64,000 bases of DNA from Pseudoflavitalea sp. G-6-1-2 (lineage in GTDB: Bacteria; Bacteroidota; Bacteroidia; Chitinophagales; Chitinophagaceae), in assembly GCF_012927185.1 (NCBI RefSeq), contig NZ_JABBGB010000001.1, positions 1,116,001 to 1,180,000 of the forward strand, in the 5' to 3' direction. Under the pieces are notes generated by a model. The model worked only from the letters and a program-made list of their open reading frames with translations. It had not been told where the DNA came from and ran no database searches. The position numbers and the translations under genes are program-made. How positions within the stretch are numbered: position 1 is the stretch's first letter; every line of letters begins with the position of its first letter. This document shows, in pieces, positions 50,487 to 60,489 of this stretch.

Positions 50487-52583
50487 TCAGCGGTTAACCA
50501 TTTGCAGGAACTCCGATTCTGTGATGATCTTCACCGTTGGGATCTTTTTGGCCTTTTCCAGCTTGGATCCTGCGTCTTCCCCTACTATCAGATAATTCAG
50601 CTTGGAGCTAACGGAGCCTACGATCTTTCCACCGTTAGTTTCAATCAACTCCTCTGCCTCACTGCGTTTCAGCGTAGGGAGCGTTCCGGTGAGCAAAAAC
50701 GTTTGTCCTACGAGGTTGCCTTCGCTGCCAATTTCTTTCTGCTCGTTTTTCAGCTGAAGCCCAAGAGATTCCAGCTTTTTCAGCATTTCCAGGCTGTCCC
50801 AATTGTGGAAAAAACTATAGACGCTTCCCGCTACTTTCGGACCGATATCTTCCAGTTGCTGCAATTCTTCGAGCGAAAAATTCTGCAGGTCGGGAAGATA
50901 TTTAACCGCATGCGCCAATGTTTTTGCAGTGGTCTCTCCAACATAACGGATACCCAGTGCGAAGATCAGCCGGTGAAGCGGTTGCGATTTCGATGCCTCG
51001 ATGGCGGTTTGCAGATTGGTAATACTTTTCTCGCCAAATCCTTCGCGGGCGCGGATTTGATCGAATGGCAATTCGTAGATGCCGGGCAGGTCTTTGAGAA
51101 ATTTCAGTTCGAAGAACTTGCGGATATTGGCATCCCCCAATCCTCGTATATCCATGGCATCCTTGCTGGTGAAGTGAATGATGCGCTCCACCACTTGTGC
51201 CTCACAGTTAATATTGTTACAACGCCATACAGCTTCGCCTTCAGGCTTGTCGAGCGGATGCCCGCATACAGGGCATTCTGTTGGGAAGACAATCTCTGTT
51301 TCTCCTCCTGTTCTGAGTTCTGCAAGTGGTTTAACTATGTATGGGATCACATCTCCGGCGCGCTCTACCAAAACCATATCGCCGATTTTGAGATCTTTTT
51401 CGCGGATCACATCTTCATTGAAAAGTGAGATGGAACTAACGGTAACGCCCCCTATGGAAACCGGGTCGATCTTGGCCACTGGAGTAACCGAACCTGTTCT
51501 TCCCACCTGATATTCAACACTGCGCAATTTGCTGGTACCCTGACGGGCCTTGAACTTGAAGGCTATCGCCCATCGTGGGTGATGGGTGGTCATACCCAAC
51601 TGATCCTGCATATCGATGCTGTCTACTTTTATCACCATACCATCGATCTCATAAGGCAGATCGTCGCGATGTGCTTCAAAATCATTGCAGTATTGAATGA
51701 TGGCTTCGATGCCATTGAATTTCTTCGCTTCTTTCATCGGACTGCGGAAACCCAGATCCCAGAGCATCTGCAGACTGCCGCTATGGCTCTGCAATGCTTC
51801 CGGCAGTGTGTGCTTCGGCGTGAGCGTGAAATAACTAACATGGTAGAGAAAGGCTTCGAGGTTGCGCTTGCCCACTTCCTTAGGATCTTTGATTCGAAGC
51901 GTACCCGCAGCAGCATTGCGCGGATTGGCCAGCGGCGGCAGGTTCTGCTCTGCCAGCTGCTCGTTGTATTTTTTGAAATTGGTTTTGTTGATCAGCACTT
52001 CACCCCTGATCTCTATCTGCTGAATGCCGTAGTCCGAAAACTTTGCGGAGAGCGGCACAGAGCGGATCTGTTTGATATTTGTAGTGATATCGTCCCCTGT
52101 AACGCCATTGCCACGGGTAGCCCCGCGCGAAAGCAGGTCGTTTTCATAGATCAGTGAAATGCTGGCCCCGTCGAACTTTGGCTCTATGCAGTAAACGATA
52201 TTGTCTGTCTTCGCCAGTTCGCGCACACGGCGGTCCCAGTCGCGCAGATCATCTTCGTTGTAAGAGTTATCGAGCGACAACATCGGCACCAGGTGCGGAG
52301 CGGGCGGAAAGTCTTTCGTTAATCCCTTGCTCACACGCTGCGTAGGCGAATCGGGCGTTACCAGATCAGGATGCTCCTGCTCTATCTTCTCCACTGTTTT
52401 GAACAGCTTGTCGTACTCCTGATCCGCAATCAGCGGATCGTTGAGAATATAATAGCGGTGCTCGTGAAAGCGGAGCACTTCGCGGAGATCGTTCAGGTTT
52501 TTTTGATCGGGATGTTTCTCATCCTGCTTCAGCAGACTGATGCTCAGTTGCTGCAATTTTTTGGTTTGGTCTGGAGAATACAT
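50487..52583 (-). CDS. ligA: NAD-dependent DNA ligase
   Basis: 698 aa, full length. Ia domain, then the adenylation site Lys136 in EPKFDGAS (KxDG), and the oligonucleotide-binding domain. The zinc finger reads CPVCGHPLDKPEGEAVWRC with CNNINC, the helix-hairpin-helix region includes GFGEKSITNL and IGPKVAGS, and the C-terminal BRCT domain begins near GQTFLLTGTLPTLKR. LigA seals nicks in replication and repair using NAD. It is transcribed leftward as a single gene. Confidence 0.97.
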   Translation of the reverse strand: MYSPDQTKKLQQLSISLLKQDEKHPDQKNLNDLREVLRFHEHRYYILNDPLIADQEYDKLFKTVEKIEQEHPDLVTPDSPTQRVSKGLTKDFPPAPHLVPMLSLDNSYNEDDLRDWDRRVRELAKTDNIVYCIEPKFDGASISLIYENDLLSRGATRGNGVTGDDITTNIKQIRSVPLSAKFSDYGIQQIEIRGEVLINKTNFKKYNEQLAEQNLPPLANPRNAAAGTLRIKDPKEVGKRNLEAFLYHVSYFTLTPKHTLPEALQSHSGSLQMLWDLGFRSPMKEAKKFNGIEAIIQYCNDFEAHRDDLPYEIDGMVIKVDSIDMQDQLGMTTHHPRWAIAFKFKARQGTSKLRSVEYQVGRTGSVTPVAKIDPVSIGGVTVSSISLFNEDVIREKDLKIGDMVLVERAGDVIPYIVKPLAELRTGGETEIVFPTECPVCGHPLDKPEGEAVWRCNNINCEAQVVERIIHFTSKDAMDIRGLGDANIRKFFELKFLKDLPGIYELPFDQIRAREGFGEKSITNLQTAIEASKSQPLHRLIFALGIRYVGETTAKTLAHAVKYLPDLQNFSLEELQQLEDIGPKVAGSVYSFFHNWDSLEMLKKLESLGLQLKNEQKEIGSEGNLVGQTFLLTGTLPTLKRSEAEELIETNGGKIVGSVSSKLNYLIVGEDAGSKLEKAKKIPTVKIITESEFLQMVNR

Positions 52584-52832
52584 AGTAATTATAAGGTAAA
52601 CAAAATTAGGTCAATGTGTGGTACGGAAGCAAATCATACTCCTTAAAAATGATTATATTAGACATCCTTCCGATAGCATACAAACCTTAACAGCATTGGT
52701 TCTGGCCTGATTCAGGGCGTTTAAGTTTTTTTGGCGGATTCAGAAATTCGACTATATTGTGTACAATTTACACATCCTGTTAATGTGTAAACGGTACGCA
52801 TTTTCAAAAATTAATCAAAAGAACGATTGTTT
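52584..52832. promoter_or_regulatory. Upstream region of the sus locus with TGTGTA half-sites
   Basis: No gene. TTTACACAT (52767-52775) and ATGTGTAAA (52783-52791) form a perfect 9-bp inverted repeat with a 7-base spacer. Another TGTGTA (52758-52763) lies 5 bases before TACACA (52769-52774), so three half-sites with alternating orientation occur within 34 bases, about 42-75 bases before the susC ATG. This is likely an operator; no exact -7 box was found between it and the gene. Confidence 0.55.
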
Positions 52833-55800
52833 ATGCCACACAAACTGCTTGTGGGGATATTTGCTCTCCTTTTAGCGCTACCCCTCACTTCTCTGGCGCA
52901 AAACAAAACCATTACCGGTAAGGTCACCAATGAAAAAGACGGAACACCGCTTCCGGGTATTTCGGTTACACCTAAGGGTGGATCGGGTGGAACTTCCACC
53001 TCCGGTGAAGGAACCTTTTCCATTACCATTCCTGCTTCTACCGAAGTGCTCGTATTCAGTGGCGTTGGCTTTGACAGCCGCGACGTGAATATCGCCGGGC
53101 AATCGGTACTGAATGTAACACTCAAAGCAACTACCATCAACCTCAACGAAGTGGTGGTGATTGGTTATGGCACTCAACGCCGCAGAGAGGTTACCGGAGC
53201 CATTTCAAAAGTTTCAGGCGACAAGATCACAGCGCTGCCTACACCCAGCTTTGAAGCTTCGCTTCAGGGAAGGGCCCCCGGTGTGCAGGTGATCCAGGGC
53301 AGCGGCCTCGCCGGCAGCGGCTCGGTTGTTCGTATCCGTGGTGTAGGAAGCATCAGCGCAGGCGGCGACCCGCTTTATGTGGTGGATGGCGTTCCCATCG
53401 TTTCTGATCCTTTCCTTCGCAAGAACGATGGAGGACAGAACCAGAACCCGCTGGCCACCATCAACCCCAACGATATCGAATCCATAGAAGTATTGAAAGA
53501 CGCCGGTTCTGCCGGGATCTACGGAAGCCGCGGTGCCAACGGTGTTATTCTCATCACCACCAAAAAAGGCAAAAGCGGCAAGCCCCGTTTCAATTACAAT
53601 AATCGTTTCGGCTTCAGCACATGGGCCGTGCGTCAGAAATTTCTCGATGGTCCGGAATGGTTGCAGATGCGTCAGGAAGCATGGGAGAACGACGGCCATA
53701 CCGGTAAAGCTCCACTGCCCGGCGGACTCACCTGGGATCAGGCTACAAAGAACAATACCGACTGGTGGGATCTGCTCACCCGAACAGGTTTCATCAACGA
53801 TCATAATCTCAGCATGACTGCCGGCAACAACTGGCTCAAAAGCTATGTGGCTGCCAGTTACGGAAAAGATGAAAGTTATATCAAAGGAAATGCCTTCGAG
53901 CGATTAAGCCTCAGAGGCAATTTTGATTTTCAGGTGCTGAAGAATCTGAAAATAATGCTGAACACTGCATGGAACAGAGGAAATAACCTGCGCGTTCCTG
54001 CTGCATGGGCAGGTGGTATCGGAGATGCGATGCAGAATGCATTGCCCATCTATCCGGTGTACAACGCCGATGGCACTTACTTCAAAAACGGAATGACCAA
54101 TCCGGTATTCCGCCGCGAAGAAAGCAAATGGCGCAATACGGAAAACAAATACATTGGTCAGTTTGCAGTAGAATATCAACCCATCAAAGATCTTACACTC
54201 AGAGCTACAGCGAATATCGATTATACCACTTCATTCGACGATCGCTTCGAATCTGCACTGCACAACGATTACACCGATGGAAGACCCGGCATTGCCAAAA
54301 GATATTATTTCAATGCCAGCAACATGCAGGGCAACTTCACTGCCACTTACAACTGGAACCCGAATGAGAACAGCAGGTTCAGTTTCATGGGCGGTACCGA
54401 AGCGCAGGAGTACAAAAGAAAAGCATACAACAGCGACATCTTCGCATATACAGACAAGCCTTTCTGGAAAAATAAATCGCTCTACAAACACGTAAGGGAT
54501 TCTCTCGAAGCCAGCGGAGCCAGAACCCTCGGTGAAGTAGATGCCTGGACCTTCGTTTCTTTCTTCGGGCGTATCAACTATACTTTGAAGAACCGTTATG
54601 TGCTGCAGGTGTTGGGGCGTGCTGATGGGTCTTCCAAATTCGGTCCCAACAACAAATATGGTTTCTTCCCTGCGGCGTCAGCTGCGTGGATCATCACAGA
54701 AGAAGATTTTGCGAAAAATATCAACTGGCTGCGATTCCTCAAACTCCGTGCGAGTTATGGCGTTGTGGGTAATGCAGATATACCTTCAGGTGCCTACTAC
54801 TCTAAACTTAGCCCGGGAGATTTGTTCAATGGTAATCCAACACTGTATCCCGACAATATCGGTAACCCCGATCTCAAATGGGAAACCATGCGCAACGTAG
54901 ATGTAGCCCTGGAATTCTCCATCCTCAATAACCGCATCTCAGGTGAAGTTGCCTACTATCGCAAAACAACGATTGATCAATTGCTCAATACAGGTATCAT
55001 GTACAACACCGGTTTCAAAGATGCATGGCGTAACCTCGATGGCGGAAAGATCCAGAATGAAGGCATTGAATTCAGCATCACTGCAAAAGTGGTAGACCAA
55101 AAAGATTTCAGCTGGACGGTTGGCGGAAACATCAGCCGGAACTCCAATAAAGTAATCAGTATTGGTCAACTCACAGCCGATGCTGTGGGTGGAGGAAGCA
55201 ACGATACGCGGATCATCCCAGGATATCCCGTAGGAACAAACTATCTCGTTCGCTATGTTGGCGTAGATCCGAGTGATGGCCTTCCAATCTGGCTCGACGT
55301 AAACGGAAAAACCACCAAGACTTTTTCACTCGATCATCGCGTACCTGTAGGATCTGTGATTCCCGATTATGTTGGTGGCTTCAACTCCAACTGGAGCTAC
55401 AAAGGATTTGATCTCGGTGCCCTCTTCACTTTCGCTATCGGCGGAAATATCTACGACGGTGCTGCCAAACGTCAGGCTGGTGTGATCACCGACTGGGTGA
55501 TCCGTGAAGACCTCAAAGACCGCTGGCGCAAACCCGGCGACGAAGCCAAATACCCAAGGCTTACCATGAACACATCTACTTATGCCGGGTTATCGAGCGA
55601 ATGGCAATATAACTCTACAATGTTCCTGTACAGCGCCAGTTTCCTGCGTTTGCGTGAACTCACGTTGAACTATAACTTCCCCTCCACGATGTTCAAAAAC
55701 TCACGCATTCGAGGTATCAAAGCATTTGTTACCGGAATGAACCTGCTCACTTTCTCCAAATTCCCCGGAGGCGATCCTGAGATTGCGCGTGACTTCGATA

Positions 55801-55892
55801 ATCCGCAGGATAGAAATATGAGTCCGAACGTCACCTATCTCACACCGCCTCAGCAGAAATCAGTGTCATTTGGAGTAAACGTGAATTTCTAA
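52833..55892 (+). CDS. SusC/RagA-family TonB-linked outer-membrane transporter
   Basis: 1019 aa from ATG 52833 (MPHKLLVGIFALLLALPL, signal peptide). A carboxypeptidase-regulatory-like domain (about 25-100, ITGKVTNEKDGTPLPGISV) is followed by the TonB box region, a plug (VIGYGTQRRREVTGAISKV, ESIEVLKDAGSAGIYGSRGANGVILITTKKGK) and a 22-stranded barrel ending FGVNVNF. SusC proteins import oligosaccharides or other polymers bound by their SusD partner. It heads a five-gene operon; the downstream SusE/SusF-like gene and amylase remnant favour an alpha-glucan substrate. At 1019 aa it is a typical size. Confidence 0.94.
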   Translation: MPHKLLVGIFALLLALPLTSLAQNKTITGKVTNEKDGTPLPGISVTPKGGSGGTSTSGEGTFSITIPASTEVLVFSGVGFDSRDVNIAGQSVLNVTLKATTINLNEVVVIGYGTQRRREVTGAISKVSGDKITALPTPSFEASLQGRAPGVQVIQGSGLAGSGSVVRIRGVGSISAGGDPLYVVDGVPIVSDPFLRKNDGGQNQNPLATINPNDIESIEVLKDAGSAGIYGSRGANGVILITTKKGKSGKPRFNYNNRFGFSTWAVRQKFLDGPEWLQMRQEAWENDGHTGKAPLPGGLTWDQATKNNTDWWDLLTRTGFINDHNLSMTAGNNWLKSYVAASYGKDESYIKGNAFERLSLRGNFDFQVLKNLKIMLNTAWNRGNNLRVPAAWAGGIGDAMQNALPIYPVYNADGTYFKNGMTNPVFRREESKWRNTENKYIGQFAVEYQPIKDLTLRATANIDYTTSFDDRFESALHNDYTDGRPGIAKRYYFNASNMQGNFTATYNWNPNENSRFSFMGGTEAQEYKRKAYNSDIFAYTDKPFWKNKSLYKHVRDSLEASGARTLGEVDAWTFVSFFGRINYTLKNRYVLQVLGRADGSSKFGPNNKYGFFPAASAAWIITEEDFAKNINWLRFLKLRASYGVVGNADIPSGAYYSKLSPGDLFNGNPTLYPDNIGNPDLKWETMRNVDVALEFSILNNRISGEVAYYRKTTIDQLLNTGIMYNTGFKDAWRNLDGGKIQNEGIEFSITAKVVDQKDFSWTVGGNISRNSNKVISIGQLTADAVGGGSNDTRIIPGYPVGTNYLVRYVGVDPSDGLPIWLDVNGKTTKTFSLDHRVPVGSVIPDYVGGFNSNWSYKGFDLGALFTFAIGGNIYDGAAKRQAGVITDWVIREDLKDRWRKPGDEAKYPRLTMNTSTYAGLSSEWQYNSTMFLYSASFLRLRELTLNYNFPSTMFKNSRIRGIKAFVTGMNLLTFSKFPGGDPEIARDFDNPQDRNMSPNVTYLTPPQQKSVSFGVNVNF

Positions 55893-55910
55893 TCATTAAG
55901 AATTGCAGTT

Positions 55911-57293
55911 ATGAAACATATCAGAATATACCTCTTCATATTGATCGCTGCCACCAGCCTGGCTGCCTGTTCAAAATTTCTGGAACGTCCACCCAAAGGC
56001 AAACTGGAAGAAAGCGAAGCGCTTAAAACAGAAGAGAATGTATTGGCTGTTCTAAACGGAACATACAACACGCTGGCAGGCGGAACAATCTATGGTGGCC
56101 GCGTTCAGATCATCAGCGAACTGATGGCCGATAACCTCGATGGTCAGCTGCTCTCAGAAGATTTCGGAGAGATCTATCGCCGTAAAACATCCATCTTCGG
56201 AGACTACAAAGGAGACTACTACAAAGAAGCCTATCTCATCGTTTACAAGGCAAACAAAGTGTTGCAGTATCTGGTGAATGTAGGAGCCGATAAAAAAGAC
56301 AGAGTAGAAGGAGAAGCGAAATTTCTCAGAGCAGTAGCCATGTTCGAAGTGGTGCGTTTCTTTGCTCAACCTTACGGCAATACAACTGATAACAGTCATC
56401 TGGGAATACCTATTCGTCTCGTTCCCGACATCAAACCAAACGACAGATCAACTGTGAAAGAAGTGTATGCGCAAATTCTTTCCGATCTCGGAGATGCAGC
56501 ACGCCTGCTTCCTGCCAGCAATGGCGAATACGCTTCAAAATACGCAGCATTGGCTTTCCTGGCCAAAGTGCATTTTCAAATGAATGATTTTGCAAAAGCG
56601 TACGACTATGCGAATGAAGTACTGGTACAGGCAGAGTCTGCTGGTTCAACTTTCAGCTTCGACCCTACCATCGATACCCGCTGGTCTTTGGGACAAAGCA
56701 AAGAAGGCATTCTCCTCATCAAAAACAGAACCGGGAATTTTGAACCAGGTAAAGATCTGCGCGACAGATTCCGTTCAGATGTAAGGTTACCGATTCTTTA
56801 CTTCAATAATCAAACCTACTCGCAGTTCCTTCGCCCGAACGACAAACGCAAAGCCTGGCTCAACAATACCAAATATGCCGACAAGATCGTGCTCACCAAA
56901 TACAACCACGATCAATTCGATCTGCCCATCGTTCACGTAACGGAGATCAAGCTGATCCGTGCAGAAGCAGCAGCAGAACTGAACGATGCACAGAAACTGA
57001 CGGTGGGTCTGAAAGACATCAACGATATTCTGCAGCGGGCCGGCCTCGATAAACTGCTCAGTGGCACCAGTGCAGCACTCATCATCAGTGCAGCCCGCAG
57101 AGAAAGAGAAGAAGAAATGATCGGAGAAGGCAACCGCATCAACGAGATCAAACGCATCGGTGTAAGAAACAATCAGAACATCGATCGCCGCGGTTCCCCA
57201 TTCAATTGCAATGGCTTTATTCTTCAGTTCCCCAACAACGAAAAAGCCGGTAATGCCAATTTTGTAATGAATGCCGAAGGCGGCTGCTTATAA
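55911..57293 (+). CDS. SusD/RagB-family outer-membrane lipoprotein
   Basis: 460 aa. Lipoprotein signal LAACSKFL (lipid Cys at about 20). SusD features: the N-terminal LERPPKGKLEESEALKTEENVLAVLNGTYN, TPR-like helices (KFLRAVAMFEVVRFFAQPYGN, YAALAFLAKVHFQMNDFAKAYDYA), and a C-terminal AARREREEEMIGEGNRINEIKR. It is on the short side for the family but complete. It acts as the substrate-binding lid on the SusC barrel. It lies 18 bases after susC. Confidence 0.93.
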   Translation: MKHIRIYLFILIAATSLAACSKFLERPPKGKLEESEALKTEENVLAVLNGTYNTLAGGTIYGGRVQIISELMADNLDGQLLSEDFGEIYRRKTSIFGDYKGDYYKEAYLIVYKANKVLQYLVNVGADKKDRVEGEAKFLRAVAMFEVVRFFAQPYGNTTDNSHLGIPIRLVPDIKPNDRSTVKEVYAQILSDLGDAARLLPASNGEYASKYAALAFLAKVHFQMNDFAKAYDYANEVLVQAESAGSTFSFDPTIDTRWSLGQSKEGILLIKNRTGNFEPGKDLRDRFRSDVRLPILYFNNQTYSQFLRPNDKRKAWLNNTKYADKIVLTKYNHDQFDLPIVHVTEIKLIRAEAAAELNDAQKLTVGLKDINDILQRAGLDKLLSGTSAALIISAARREREEEMIGEGNRINEIKRIGVRNNQNIDRRGSPFNCNGFILQFPNNEKAGNANFVMNAEGGCL

Positions 57294-57316
57294 CCCACGA
57301 TGTAAAATTGCAAAAT

Positions 57317-57808
57317 ATGAGAACGAATCTTCTGATACTGATTGCACTGATAATAACCTTCGCAGGCTGCAAGCCTGAGACCTTGCCCGATATCGGCGAT
57401 CCGCTGAACAAGATCCAATTAACTGAAGGCAACTGGCAACTGGAAAGAGTGGTGCAAAGCGATGTGAATGCCGTTAAATACAACTTCCCGTACAAAGAGC
57501 TGGATGTAACGTCTGTAGCGCCTTTTAGCGAATTCAAGCTGAGCCTTAAGCTGAACGATGGCAAGCCCGGCACATTCACCACCAATGCAGGCGCTTCGCC
57601 AAAGATCATCAAACTAACGGATGGCAAATGGGAAGTGGATGATTTGAATAGTCCGCTTTCTTTCAACCTCATCAAAAACACGGATACGGTAAAAATGCAG
57701 TTCGGTTCCTACAACACACTATCCCAGGGAAAACTGCAGCTCAGTCTCATAAAAAGTCTGGGAGCAAAGAACCTGATCCGCTACGATTACTATTTCAAAA
57801 AGATCTAA
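57317..57808 (+). CDS. Lipoprotein of the sus operon, DUF5004-like
   Basis: 163 aa from ATG 57317 (MRTNLLILIALIITFAGC, lipid Cys at about 18). The remainder is a small beta domain: LTEGNWQLERVVQSDVN, APFSEFKLSLKLNDGKPG, LTDGKWEVDDLNSPLSFNLI, resembling the lipocalin-like DUF5004 family found beside SusCD pairs. The likely role is as a surface accessory, possibly ligand binding. It starts 23 bases after susD and ends 10 bases before the next gene. Confidence 0.72.
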   Translation: MRTNLLILIALIITFAGCKPETLPDIGDPLNKIQLTEGNWQLERVVQSDVNAVKYNFPYKELDVTSVAPFSEFKLSLKLNDGKPGTFTTNAGASPKIIKLTDGKWEVDDLNSPLSFNLIKNTDTVKMQFGSYNTLSQGKLQLSLIKSLGAKNLIRYDYYFKKI

Positions 57809-57818
57809 ACGAATTGCA

Positions 57819-58598
57819 ATGAGAAAAATATTCATCCTGATGGTTTCGATGCTTGGCGCCACATGGCTGCAGGCACAAACCATTACATTCAATCCGGAAG
57901 CTTTCACAGCGGAAGATGAGGTGATCGTAACCGTTGATGCCACCGGCACTCCGATGGCCGGAAAACCGGAAGCCTATATCTGGATCTGGGCAAACAAAGA
58001 CGCTGCGGGTGGACAGATTGACGGCCTTACAAACGGCTCCGATTTCAAGAACTCCAAAGCCGAAGCTAAAATGACCAACAAGGGAGGTAATATCTGGGAA
58101 TATAAATTCACGGGTACAGTGATGTTTGGCGTGGACCCAGGCAGACTGGTGCATCTGCAGCTGCTGATCAAAACCAAAGATGGCGGAGCGCAGACGCCGG
58201 ATTCGAAAAAATTCAACTTCGATCCGATTGTTTTCGTGCCTTCTCCTTTCCGCGTTTTTCCTGATAAAGTGGGCGAAGATGATGTTGTTACTGTCAACTT
58301 CCATCAGGCACTCGCACCTACCACTGCCGAACAACGCATGACGCCTCAAACCGTTACTGTGAAACTATTCGATAAGGATAATGTGCAGATCGGTGATGTA
58401 AAAACATGGAATGTGAAATCTGATGGTAATGGCGCGTTCTCTTATTCCTTCATTCCATCTATCACATGGACCATTCCTGCAGGAAAGAAAGCCGGCAAAT
58501 TCTCCTATCGTTTCGATGGTATCGGAAAAGATGTAACCGGCAACACTGTAACCGTAACAGGAACCACCACCGAAAAAACAATTGATGCTTTGAAATAA
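57819..58598 (+). CDS. Exported beta-sandwich protein of the sus operon
   Basis: 259 aa with a Sec signal peptide (MRKIFILMVSMLGATWLQAQ) and no lipobox. The sequence looks like two immunoglobulin or carbohydrate-binding type beta-sandwiches: ITFNPEAFTAEDEVIVTVDATG with EAYIWIWANKDAAGG, and VFPDKVGEDDVVTVNFHQALAP with GKFSYRFDGIGKDVTG. Aromatic residues (YIWIWAN) could contact sugar. Similar proteins occur in Chitinophagaceae sus loci, possibly DUF4961-type; I am not certain of the family. Part of the five-gene operon. Confidence 0.65.
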   Translation: MRKIFILMVSMLGATWLQAQTITFNPEAFTAEDEVIVTVDATGTPMAGKPEAYIWIWANKDAAGGQIDGLTNGSDFKNSKAEAKMTNKGGNIWEYKFTGTVMFGVDPGRLVHLQLLIKTKDGGAQTPDSKKFNFDPIVFVPSPFRVFPDKVGEDDVVTVNFHQALAPTTAEQRMTPQTVTVKLFDKDNVQIGDVKTWNVKSDGNGAFSYSFIPSITWTIPAGKKAGKFSYRFDGIGKDVTGNTVTVTGTTTEKTIDALK

Positions 58599-58624
58599 AG
58601 CTGAAAACCTCAACACTGAATGTT

Positions 58625-60421
58625 ATGAGATCAATCACAATAGCCTGCCGTTTGATGGTGTTCAGCTTGCTGCTGGCCGCCTGTCAGAAAGCAGATTTCG
58701 ATAAAACTCCCACAGGAGAAGGCATCGACGACGGATCATTCCGCATCAAGTCTCCGGTTTCTTTATCAACCATTGCACTGAACTCCGCCATCCCAACGCA
58801 AAATGTGGTATTCAGCTGGAGCTCTGCCAAACCGGGCGTAAACAAACCACTTACCTACAAATGGATCGCTGTACCGAAAGATGGCAATATCAACGAATTC
58901 AAATTCGAGCTGCCGGCAGACAATGATGGCAAGGATACCAAACTCACTATCACGCAGGAAAAACTCGATCAGTTTCTGGCCTCCAAAGGAGTTACAGAAA
59001 AAGGCACAATAGAACTGAAATGGAGCGTACAGGCATCTAACGGAGAAACACAAGTGATTTCGGAGGATGTGGCGATACTTACCCTGAAATGTTTTCAGGA
59101 TGGCGCTACGCCCTTCATGCTTTACGGCCCGGAACCAATCATCGATCCGCAGGCAATCGACTTCTTGTCCGCTACAGGAAAATTCAATTTCAGGTGGCAG
59201 AAGTCTGTTCCGAAAACAGGTGGACCCGCAGTGAAATACCGCGTGCTCTTTGCGCTTGAAGCAAACGACTTCTCCAAACCGCTTTTCACCATCGAATCTG
59301 ATAACAACGGAAACGATTCTGGGCTCGTGCTCACTTACAAGCGACTGAACGATTCGCTCAATAAAGCAGGTGAAACCGACCTCACCAAAGACGACAGGCT
59401 GAAATGGACGGTACAAGCCACTTCCGGCAACTGGAACCAGCAGTCGGACAATATCAACGCACTGAACCTGGTACGTGAAGTGAAATTCTACATTTACGGA
59501 AGCATCAACGGAAACAATATCAATGATCCTGTTCGCATCATTCCCGATCTCAATCCATCACGTGTTACCAAAGTTTTCTACTCTTACATGCTCTTCAATA
59601 AGAACGCCACATTCAAGTTCCTTGGATTGCCTGGAGATGCAGGCACAGCCTATGGAGTAACAGGCGGAAGCAATGGTGAATACACTACTGCTATCGGGCA
59701 GGGTTCCAATATTACCATCGCAGATTCGGGCGTGTACCGCATCACTATCGATCTGCGTGTGAATAAGATCTATGTGCAGAAGAAAGCGCCGGGAACAGTG
59801 GGTTCATTTCAGGGATGGAATACTGCCAGTCCTAATCCGGGTACTTACATTTCGCGCAATAAATTCTCGTCGGTAATTCCATCAGGCACCGGCATAATTT
59901 TCAAATTTCATGATGGTGGCGGGGCAAACGACTGGAACGATAGTGAGCCAAATCTGGTTAGATACTGGGGTAAGGATAAGAAGCAGGAAGATGTGTTGAG
60001 TAATGCAGGAGATGCCGGAAATTTGTCTGTGCCTGATAATAAACTTACGCGCGTACTGTGGGATGCAAGTGATTATCGCAAACTGAAATACAAAACCTTC
60101 GATGCAGCCATGTATCTCATCGGAAGTGCAACTCCGGGAGGATGGAGCAATGGAAGTGATCTGCTTCCTGCGCTTACCTATCAGAGCAACGGAAAATGGA
60201 AAGCAAATGTGACCTTGATACCCGGCGAATTCAAATTCCTTCTGGTGAAGAATACCTGGGATTACAATTATGGCGGAACTGCGCCGGATGCAAGCGGAAA
60301 CCTGCTTTCAGGTGGAGGCGTTAAACCGGATGGATCGAATATCATCATTTCCACCGGAGGTACTTACACTGTTGAAATCGACGAAATCAGCAGCACATAC
60401 AAAGTAACGCTGGTGCCATAA
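58625..60421 (+). CDS. SusE/SusF-like outer-membrane carbohydrate-binding lipoprotein
   Basis: 598 aa. Lipoprotein signal ending LLAACQKADF. Two SusE-type Ig domains (about 35-150 and 165-290) repeat the pattern KLTITQEKLDQFLASKG...IELKWSVQASNGE and LVLTYKRLNDSLNKAGE...LKWTVQATSGN. Three further beta domains at the C-terminus end with AMYLIGSATPGGWS, GKWKANVTLIPGEFKFLL and TYTVEIDEISSTYKVTLVP, the starch-binding SusE/SusF pattern. It should bind alpha-glucan at the cell surface next to the SusCD transporter. Last gene of the operon, followed by a terminator. Confidence 0.85.
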   Translation: MRSITIACRLMVFSLLLAACQKADFDKTPTGEGIDDGSFRIKSPVSLSTIALNSAIPTQNVVFSWSSAKPGVNKPLTYKWIAVPKDGNINEFKFELPADNDGKDTKLTITQEKLDQFLASKGVTEKGTIELKWSVQASNGETQVISEDVAILTLKCFQDGATPFMLYGPEPIIDPQAIDFLSATGKFNFRWQKSVPKTGGPAVKYRVLFALEANDFSKPLFTIESDNNGNDSGLVLTYKRLNDSLNKAGETDLTKDDRLKWTVQATSGNWNQQSDNINALNLVREVKFYIYGSINGNNINDPVRIIPDLNPSRVTKVFYSYMLFNKNATFKFLGLPGDAGTAYGVTGGSNGEYTTAIGQGSNITIADSGVYRITIDLRVNKIYVQKKAPGTVGSFQGWNTASPNPGTYISRNKFSSVIPSGTGIIFKFHDGGGANDWNDSEPNLVRYWGKDKKQEDVLSNAGDAGNLSVPDNKLTRVLWDASDYRKLKYKTFDAAMYLIGSATPGGWSNGSDLLPALTYQSNGKWKANVTLIPGEFKFLLVKNTWDYNYGGTAPDASGNLLSGGGVKPDGSNIIISTGGTYTVEIDEISSTYKVTLVP

Positions 60422-60440
60422 ACTAAATTTTTTTCTATGC

Positions 60441-60484
60441 AACAGGGGTGTATCTGTAACGGGGGTACACTTCCTGTTTTCTTC
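60441..60484 (+). terminator. Terminator of the sus operon
   Basis: AACAGG (60441-60446) and GTGTA (60448-60452) pair with TACAC (60466-60470) and CCTGTT (60473-60478) in one stem with a small internal bulge, followed by TTTTCTTC. Confidence 0.65.
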
Positions 60485-60489
60485 AGACA

